Source of the DNA: Bedellia somnulentella
Lineage: Eukaryota > Arthropoda > Insecta > Lepidoptera > Bedelliidae
Direction of reading: 5' to 3'
Assembly: GCA_963576735.1 (NCBI GenBank)
Contig: OY755171.1
Span: 19,070,182-19,134,181, forward strand
DNA length: 64,000 nucleotides
The notes below the pieces were generated by a model. It was given only the letters and a program-made list of their open reading frames with translations. It made no database searches and was not told the DNA's origin. Both the position numbers and the translations under genes were made by a program. Each line of letters begins with the position of its first letter. The stretch's first letter is position 1. Of the stretch, positions 56,738 through 64,000 are shown one piece after another.

Positions 56738-59281
56738 TTAAAATTTCTTCCTTCTAGCTTTGACACTAGCGAACTCCGAAATCACGTCTTCAAAATTTAT
56801 ATTTTGTGTTGCTTCATGTTCTATCGTTAAAATACCAAGATTGTTTAATCTGGTTTCAGTCATTGTAGACCGCAAATAATTTTTAATTAATTTTAATTTG
56901 CTGAAACTTCTCTCACATGAAGCTACTGATGCACATATTGTTATAAATAACTTTAGTGCTACCGTTAGATTCGGAAGAGATTCTGTAAAATCCCATTCCA
57001 CAATAAATTTCAAAAAGTCCAGTATCACCCAATTAGAGACAGTAATATTAGCCGCTTTTAAATGTCTTCTCAATCTTTGTATTTCTAAAAGGAGTTCTGT
57101 TTCTGATACTTCATCATAAAGGTTAGTAAATTTTGATATAGCTAATTTTAACTGTTCAGTGTTTGCCGAAAGCAAAGTCTTTGACTGCACAACCTTTTCT
57201 TTAATGGACTTTACTCTTGTTTCGAGTTCAATATTGAATCTGTCAATGCATTCTAACATGTCCTTTTGAAGTTCCGCTCTAAGTGTAAGTCCAGCATCGG
57301 TGGACGACGCTAACTCACCGGGCATGCGTTTCTTGCGACGAATTCGTCGTTCCATCGAAATGTTGTATTTTTCCGATTTTTGTACAGCAAAATCTATTGC
57401 CTCTTCTGCTAGATGCAACCGTTTCTCTCCAATGAATAGACGAAGTGCTTCTAGTTTTATGATTATTTCATCAACACATAAACCTTTACTTTGTAATGCA
57501 ATCTGAGCATTGTTCACTTCCCTTATCACATCATTCCAAAAGAAAAGAAAACAAAGAAATGAGAAATTGCACACAGCAGGCATAAGATTTTGTGCAGCAC
57601 CTCTAGTTTCTAAATTTACGTCTTGGTCACATAGTTCCTCAATTGCAGATATTATCCCATCAAAATTTTCAGCCAATACTTTTACTGCACCGTAATGAGC
57701 ACTCCATCGCGTTGTCGAAAGTATTTTAACAGATGCTTTGCTGTGATTGAGGAGCACTTCCCAACGGCTTGTGGAAGTTGAAAAAAAGTTAAATATTGTT
57801 TCCACTGCTCCGAAAAATGTAACACAAGTCACATTTTGTGCGAACGAATGTTGGCCGCATAAATTAATTGAATGATCTATACAACCAATAAAAATTGCTT
57901 TATTGTTTATTTCTTTTATAATAGCTTGTACTCCTCCGTGTATACCACTCATAACTGCAGCATTATCATAACCTTGAGAACGACACATCATAATATCTAA
58001 GCCATCGTTTTCAAGCTTCTTTAGTATTTCAGCGCTGAAGTCAGCTGCTTTTTTTCCATGTAAAGGAAAGAATCCTAAGAATACTTCTTTGACTTCTACT
58101 TTTCTATTATTAATTTTTACATAACGAATCACTTCAGACATTTGATCAACATGTGAAACGTCAGGTGTGCTATCAAACATGATACCGAAATATTTGGCCG
58201 ATTTAATTTCGTTTACAAGCTGACATTTTACGTGATTAGCTAAAACATTTATGAACTCATTTTGTATTTCTGGCGATAAATATGTTACTTTAGGTGATTT
58301 TTCCTGCTCCGAATATAGTATATGTTCTTTGAGTACTGCATCATACTTTGACAGCAGTTTAACAAGTTCTAAGAAATTACCTTTATTAGACGACCCTTTG
58401 GTTTCATCATGTCCACGAAATGCTAGGTTTTGTTTAGCCAAAAACAATGTTATATCTAATAATCGAGATAAAAGATTTTTCCACTTCTGTTTTTCCGTAT
58501 TCATTAATTGCAAGGCTGCATCATCTATTGTGGTGTGAGATTTTAATCTCATTTCCAAAGTTTTCCACTTTTCGAAATTTTCTAAATGTTCACATGAAGT
58601 TTCATGGTCCAATACTTTAGGATTTAGTTTCCACCACTTCTGAAATCCAGTTGTAAATGTTGTTTGTATGTTACTGACAGCAAATAAACGACCGCAAAAA
58701 CAGTACAGGTTATTTGATATAGGAGAAAATATCATCCATGATCGTAGAATTTTTTCACCACTAGGCATCGGTTTATAAAACCATTCCTGTGAAAGATGAC
58801 GAGAATCACCTTTAATCTTTGAACCATGACGAGATACAGTAGGAAACGGTCCTTCTTTGTTCTGGAAATGTTCACTGCCCTTTTTTATTATGTCAATGCG
58901 AACATTATCAGGTACCGGTAAACTCCAATGTGAAACATCTCTCAAGTGTTGAACTGATTCTTCAAAGCTAATGCTATCTCCGAAAGTAGCATAAACGGCG
59001 TCATTTTCATTATTTATTTTGATTCCGTCAAGGTCCTGGGTCGTCTTCATTGATTCTGTATTGTCGATGTTGCTACCTGAATGTGAGTCTCCAAGATGTG
59101 AATCATTACTTTCGTCAGCAGGAGACTCGGGTACTTTACTTGAACTTTGGCCGCTATCTGCTTTTGTGACATATTTGAAAAGAGAACCGGACATGCTCTG
59201 AATTTCATCCATTTTAGCCTTTTTTGCTTTTCTCTGTTGAAACCCGCTTTGTCTTTTCGAAGTATGAATTCCCCGAGGCAT
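56738..59281 (-). CDS. hAT transposase, ZMYM1-like, 847 residues, intact
   Basis: Cut-and-paste transposase. The N-terminus (1-150) is basic then acidic. A TTF-type zinc finger at about 165-245 reads FYKPMPSGEKILRSWMIFS, FCGRLFAV and HETSCEHL. The RNase H-like core (DUF4371) follows with IMFDSTPDVSHVDQM (first Asp) and QGYDNAAVMSGIHGG. A CxxH-type HSINLCGQH segment and an insertion domain come next. The C-terminal dimerisation domain reads CASVASCERSFSKLKLIKNY and RLNNLGILTIEHE. Length and order match ZMYM1-type hAT proteins. With no stop or frameshift and perfect target duplications, it looks like a recent, possibly active insertion; it is not obviously domesticated. Confidence 0.93.
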   Translation of the reverse strand: MPRGIHTSKRQSGFQQRKAKKAKMDEIQSMSGSLFKYVTKADSGQSSSKVPESPADESNDSHLGDSHSGSNIDNTESMKTTQDLDGIKINNENDAVYATFGDSISFEESVQHLRDVSHWSLPVPDNVRIDIIKKGSEHFQNKEGPFPTVSRHGSKIKGDSRHLSQEWFYKPMPSGEKILRSWMIFSPISNNLYCFCGRLFAVSNIQTTFTTGFQKWWKLNPKVLDHETSCEHLENFEKWKTLEMRLKSHTTIDDAALQLMNTEKQKWKNLLSRLLDITLFLAKQNLAFRGHDETKGSSNKGNFLELVKLLSKYDAVLKEHILYSEQEKSPKVTYLSPEIQNEFINVLANHVKCQLVNEIKSAKYFGIMFDSTPDVSHVDQMSEVIRYVKINNRKVEVKEVFLGFFPLHGKKAADFSAEILKKLENDGLDIMMCRSQGYDNAAVMSGIHGGVQAIIKEINNKAIFIGCIDHSINLCGQHSFAQNVTCVTFFGAVETIFNFFSTSTSRWEVLLNHSKASVKILSTTRWSAHYGAVKVLAENFDGIISAIEELCDQDVNLETRGAAQNLMPAVCNFSFLCFLFFWNDVIREVNNAQIALQSKGLCVDEIIIKLEALRLFIGEKRLHLAEEAIDFAVQKSEKYNISMERRIRRKKRMPGELASSTDAGLTLRAELQKDMLECIDRFNIELETRVKSIKEKVVQSKTLLSANTEQLKLAISKFTNLYDEVSETELLLEIQRLRRHLKAANITVSNWVILDFLKFIVEWDFTESLPNLTVALKLFITICASVASCERSFSKLKLIKNYLRSTMTETRLNNLGILTIEHEATQNINFEDVISEFASVKARRKKF

Positions 59282-59405
59282 ATTTCGTTCTGGGTATTCT
59301 AAAAAATATTTTTAGTTAGTAAGTGAAACGTTGATTTTATAAACTAATTATAACAGTAAATAAACACCTACACGTTACGTAACTAGCTTTGTGAAATATA
59401 TTTTT

Positions 59406-59455
59406 CCCAGACGCAGGATTGTTAATTTATATTACCTAACAATCCTGCGTCTGGG
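59406..59455. repeat. Perfect 19-bp hairpin in hAT leader
   Basis: CCCAGACGCAGGATTGTTA pairs with its exact reverse complement around a 12-base loop. Confidence 0.8.
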
Positions 59456-61909
59456 TGTAAATATGTTTTTAAGTATTATTAGAAAAATATTAGTTGAAAA
59501 CTCCACCGTTAATTGTGATATCCGTGCCACGAGTGCTCGAGCTGCTCATCTCGGAGCAAAATCAACGTACGCGAAGTTGTATGATATGATTATGATAACT
59601 TTCAATCAAAAATCTAAACTTAATGTATTCCGTTTTTGTAAACAAATCCCATTGCTATTAGATAGGAAAATATTAAGTAAGTTAATAATAAATAAGAATA
59701 TTATTTACAATTAAACATTATTACCTAAAGTAATATCGTAAAACGTGTAGAAATATAAGTAAAATCTTTTTACACCAGCAAAGTCTTTAAAACCTATTTT
59801 AATAAATAAATACCTTTAGTAGATAAGTAATACTTGCCTAGGCTAAACAAAAAAATATTATTTCAATCCGTCTGAAATACCTTCTTTAGGTACCTATTTA
59901 TCATTTAGGACGTCTCAATAATATAGTTTAAAATACACAGTAATTAAAAGAGAATAAAATTGAAGGGTTTTTCAAAATAATCTAAGATACTGCTATTAGA
60001 AACTAAATGGATAAAAAATGTAAGTATTACCTGTAATAACAAAAATAATTCACTTACCTTGTTTATTTTCTTCAAGAATCGACTTTTATACAAAAAATGT
60101 TGTTTATAATATCTAATAATTAACAAACACTTTGCACTAGACTTTCACACGTTCACGTAAGCGAATATTGAAATGAATGCGGTCGGAAACAAAAGAAGCC
60201 CAATCCACAATACAAGTGACGAGCGCTATATCGAGGGAATCCCCTGACTAGCGTTGGTTATGCGCGAACGGGGTATTAAATTTTGGGGGAATCCCTGATC
60301 GATTGACACTGTGCACATTGTTTTTTTTTAATATCAATTATTATGTTCGTGGTATCGTGGTACGATATTATAGTTACCTAGATAATTTTATTAGTGGCGG
60401 TTATGCTCTCTGCCGCAGATTTACGATTTTTTATAAATAGAAAGAACTATAACTGATGGTCATAGTCGGGCTCGGGTGTCACCCGTTTAGGGGCGGGCCG
60501 CCCCCGCCGCCCCCCCTTAGCTACGCCACTGCTCATAATATAGTGGTGAACGTGGCTCGCAAGTTGGGGATGGAGTTGGAGGAGCGTGACGTAGTGAGCG
60601 CGCATCGCGTCGGCGGGCGACACCTGGTGGCCACTGCCGCCGCCGGGCCCGCGCGCGCCCGCGCCCGCTTGTACTGCGGCTAGCGCGCCGCCTCGTCTGC
60701 GACCAGCTGCTGCGCGCTGCGCGCGCTTGCCGCAACGCCACCATTGCCGACCTTGGCCTGCCACCACACGAACCGTGCCGTCCTTATATCAATGAAAGAC
60801 TTACCAAACCTGAACCTTAAAATAATAAAAGATATTAAATCGAGTGCACAAGGGCTGGACAATATCAGTTTGTCAATGATTACGCTTACTTTACCCGCTA
60901 CTCTTGATTTAATTACTTACATTGTTAATTTTTCTATACAGTTTTCATGTTTTCCCAGCCAATGGAAATCTGCTCTTATTAAAACCTAAAATTAGTAATC
61001 CTCTTACACCATCTGACCGGCGCCCTATAAGCATTCTGCCATGTTTGTCGAAAGTGTTGGAAAGAGTTGTCTGTAATCAGTTGACCGAATACATTGAGAA
61101 GTCACGTATTTTACCAATACATCAATCTGGTTTCCGTAAAGGACACTTGCTCAGCGACAGCGCTTTTAGACGTGATTGATAATATTGTGACTGCTGGAGA
61201 CCATGGTGAGGGAACTGTGCTTGTGCTCTTAGATTTTTCTCGTGCATTTGATTGTATGAATATTCCTTTGGCGCTTGCTAAGATGGCTTATTATGGTTTT
61301 AGTACTGAAGTCATTCAATGGTTTCCTAGCTACCTTTCAAACAGTTGAATTATCCGTTCATAGTATAAAATCATACTCTGCTGCGTCACAAATCTTTAAA
61401 GGAGTTCCTCAGGGTTCGATTTTGGGCCCGGTTTTGTTTATTTTGTACACGGCAGATATCATCAAATGTGTTTACCATTGTAGTTACCATTTATATGCAG
61501 ATGACATGTAATTATATTTATCAATAAAACCAGACAAACATTACCAAACAGTAAAGATGATAAATGATGATCTTAGCCGGATTTATGACTGGTCAAGAAT
61601 GGTTTGTCTCTGAACCCTAAAAAATAAAAATTCATGGTCATAGGCACTAAAAATCAAAGAAACCAAATTCTAAGTAAAAATCCAGGAATCAAAATAAATG
61701 ATATTTGTATAGATGAGGTAAAATCAGCTCGCAATTTAGGTCTTTTGATGGACTCAGAGTTGAAATTTGAGGATCATATTGTGGAGGTAGTGCGTAATTG
61801 TTTTTATAGACTTAAACTGCTGTATAAAATCAGAAACTTTCTAAGTAAATCTCTTAGAATTCCTCAGCAGATTAAACTATGGTGACATAGTGTATGGCCC
61901 CTGTCTGCT

Positions 61910-62139
61910 TGTTAGGTCTGTACGAGCCAATAGCCGTACATTTTGCTATGTAAACAATTTTACCTTAGTGACCTAAATTAAGTCAGTTCTTGTCCGTCAT
62001 CAACCGCGCGCGACACGTACTCATCCTCATATCATTATAGCATAGTTATCAGTTTAAATAAATCAAATTATCATAATTATATACTTCTTTTATCATTTCT
62101 ATCATCTTATCAAATTGGTGTGTGGACCTGGCCCTCACA
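61910..62139 (+). repeat. 5' LTR of a BEL/Pao-like retrotransposon
   Basis: Begins TGTTAGGTCTG and ends CCCTCACA. It is followed by ACATATGGTCCTTCGAGG, where TGGTCCTTCGAGG is the primer-binding type usual in BEL/Pao. The 3' LTR is outside the window. Confidence 0.75.
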
Positions 62140-62502
62140 ACATATGGTCCTTCGAGGTTTTTGGACAGGCGGGGCTAACAATCGCGAACTTCGAACTTCC
62201 GGAACACGTGTTTTTGTAGCCTAATTACTTCCTGTGACTAGCAGTTCAATATCGAGAACAATATCATATCAATTTATCAGTGACTATTAAAAAGACTCAT
62301 CAAAAACTTTAAACTATCCTATCATATCATATAAACTTATCAGTGAACAATTTATAAGTGGAGTGACTCCTTTGGATTTGGATTTAATCGGGTCAGACAG
62401 ATCTGGTTGTTCCCGCCAGGAATTCGAAGCAGAGTCATCGAGGTGGTTTGGCAGCTTATCAAGTAAGATCCACCCATTTTATTATCATCAGCTTTTATAT
62501 CA

Positions 62503-64000
62503 ATGAGCAGCGAGATGGAAGATATCTTAGCTACTCAGCAGCAGATTATCAACGGCGTAGAACAACTTTACGTTAATTTTAAGAAAGACAACTTTGAGAG
62601 GAAGCATTCACCTGGCTACGCTAAAAGGAAACTCGAACCCCTTGACGCGTATTGGAGAGAATTTCAGACAAACCATATCAAACTTTGCGGATTCAACATC
62701 ACGAATCATCAATATTTTACGCAAAATCAATACGAAAGTTGTAAAAGTAGGTACGAGTATATAAAAAGCAAGATAGAAGCTGTTCAACATGAGAAACCAG
62801 CTTCACTGCTGAAGCCACCAGTTCTCGTGGTTGGCGAGGCATTCGCCAGCTCCTCAGGAGAAGGCGGCGCGGGCTCCGGCGCGCAGCAGCAGACCGCGAG
62901 CGGGCAGGCCGCCGAGCGACAGGGAACACCATCGCCTACTCTACAACATCATTCCCAATTTGCTTCAACCTCTACTCTAACGTTATCTGAGAAAATGAAG
63001 GAGTTATTAAAGAGGCAGAACAGTAATTTCAGAGCTCTACAGCGTACGTTAGGGGCTGTCCATTAATCACGTGAGGCTTGAAAGGGGGGGGGAGGGGTTT
63101 GATAAAAATCACGAAAATAACACAATGGGGAGGGGGGGTGTAGTAAGATATCTCGTGTATTTATTTTTTAGTCAAACCCGCGATTTTGAAACAAATATTA
63201 AGCGGCACATTTTTATTATGGTTCTTAATTTCAGAATAAATTAAGATTATAATTTATCCTGTATTTAAATAAAGATAATATATTCAGAAAAAATTAAGAT
63301 TCATTGTAGGTACTAAAAATACACGTGATTTTGAGAAAGGGGAGGGGGGGTGGTCTTAAACCTCACTACGTATCACCAATGGGGGAGGGGGGGTTAAAAA
63401 TGCTTAAAAAAAGATTACGTGATTAATGGACAGCCCCTTAACAGGTATCCACATGAATAATATAACGGAGAAGTGGGAATTGGAAGATACATTACGCAGC
63501 ATCCAAGCTAGATGGCAGATCATAGACTCGCTACATTGGGAGTTGGACAGCGAACTGGAGGGAAAATATGAGGAGTATGAAGAAGCTTTCTCTTATTACG
63601 AGCAAAGCTACAGCAACATCAAAAAAGAACTTAACAAGAAGATGTGGTCGACTCAACATAGGGACAAACTGACTCCACAGATGGATATACTTTCTTTTGA
63701 AGGCAACTATCACCAGTGGGTGTCCTTCAAGGACCTGTTTACGGAGACAATCCACCAATCCACAGAAGATGCAGTATTTAAAATCAAAGGTGAAAGGAGA
63801 AGCTGAACGTTTAATCCAACACCTTCCTATCAGCTCAGACAATTATGACGTTTGTTGGCAACTACTTAATCAACGATTCAATAACAAAAAACTAATTTTC
63901 ACATCCCTTATCAATATCATAATGAACATCCCTATCATGCAATCAGTATCAATTCACGGCATCAAGCGCCTTCACGACTCGGCGTCAGAATCTATCAACG
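62503..64000 (+). mobile_element. BEL/Pao-like gag region, split by a MITE and frameshifted
   Basis: 62503-63051 starts MSSEMEDILATQQQIINGVE and has an Ala/Gly/Gln-rich linker. Coding resumes at 63438 with NNITEKWELEDTLRSIQARW and DILSFEGNYHQWVSFKDLFT, the capsid motif of BEL/Pao gag (DUF1759 type). Near 63775 the frame shifts by one and continues EAERLIQHLPISSDNYDVCW to the window end. The MITE adds an early stop, so this copy cannot make full Gag. Confidence 0.85.
63052..63437. mobile_element. Harbinger-type MITE with G-runs, 386 bp, inside gag
   Basis: Inverted ends GGGGCTGTCCATTAATCACG; TTA duplicated at 63049-63051 and 63438-63440. Internal runs of 4-9 Gs recur on the + strand at about 63083-63100, 63126-63138, 63340-63352 and 63380-63393. 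Confidence 0.88.

Larger units (their letters stand above)
56564..60531 (-). mobile_element. Complete hAT DNA transposon, 3968 bp
   Basis: Inverted ends CAGTGGCGTAGCTA with a further GTG(G/A)CACCC block inside both ends. Perfect 8-bp target duplication CTCATAAT at 56556-56563 and 60532-60539. Carries one uninterrupted transposase gene on the minus strand. 59282-60440 is its 5' non-coding part and holds a 19-bp hairpin at 59406-59455. Confidence 0.95.
56014..61909 (+). mobile_element. Non-LTR LINE (CR1/jockey type), split by a hAT transposon
   Basis: ORF1 starts near 56085 with a WVCDSC zinc motif, continues with a coiled-coil (NVLLRKEITNIKQEINERD) and VEISGVPE, then is cut by the hAT insertion. 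It resumes after 60540 with VARKLGMELEERDVVSAHRV and YINERLTKP. The endonuclease is deleted. RT resumes at about 60800: [55 protein letters not shown] and YHLYADDM. Frame breaks at about 60990, 61140, 61348 and 61510. The end is cut by a BEL-like LTR at 61910. Confidence 0.88.

Noticed and set aside
60447..60767. GC-rich Arg/Ala ORFs
   Set aside because: They span the hAT terminus and the LINE ORF1; composition only.

Overview
The window looks like nuclear DNA from an insect, most likely a moth or butterfly. Two conserved animal genes are broken into many short GT-AG exons. They sit in a very dense mix of SINEs, LINE fragments, Helitron-like repeats, MITEs, a Penelope-like element, a complete hAT transposon and two LTR retrotransposons. 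The order-level call is an inference from repeat style; the sequence does not prove it.

Host genes. (1) Positions 2059-18056, + strand: 15 exons of the HECT ubiquitin ligase UBE3A (E6AP), from the second half of the AZUL zinc finger to the C-terminal GFGML and stop. The 5' exons lie outside the window. (2) Positions 22729-45937, - strand: an apparently complete 17-exon NSUN7-type gene of about 787 residues. The start, all splice phases and the stop agree, but both catalytic cysteine motifs of the NOL1/NOP2/Sun family appear to be lost. The genes converge, with their 3' ends about 4.7 kb apart across a Penelope-like element and a fold-back MITE.

Repeats. Two short families dominate. SINE A (about 360-375 bp, tRNA-like head, ATGTT-rich tail) has about ten copies. 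SINE B (about 250 bp, head TGTGTAGTGTCGGC, tail TATG repeats) has over thirty. SINE B shares its 3' end with fragments of a LINE, suggesting a SINE-LINE partnership. Several SINE B copies sit within about 45 bases of exons, and in each host gene one target-site duplication contains the 5' splice donor itself. A third family carries a tRNA-like cloverleaf, often as fold-backs.

Layout: 1-1.8 kb is a LINE (-) split by SINE A; 2-18 kb UBE3A; 18.7-20.6 kb Penelope-like element; 20.7-24.2 kb fold-back and Harbinger-like elements around the NSUN7 3' end; 24.7-27.8 kb LINE ends; 28-46 kb NSUN7 exons, a THAP-bearing DNA element, an RTE-type LINE end and a Helitron/OTU remnant; 47-49 kb two tandem Helitron-like copies; 49.4-52.0 kb a gag-only LTR element with internal inversions; 52-54.5 kb nested SINEs; 56-62 kb a LINE interrupted by an intact 3.97 kb hAT element; 61.9-64 kb the 5' part of a BEL/Pao-like LTR element whose gag is split by a G-rich MITE.
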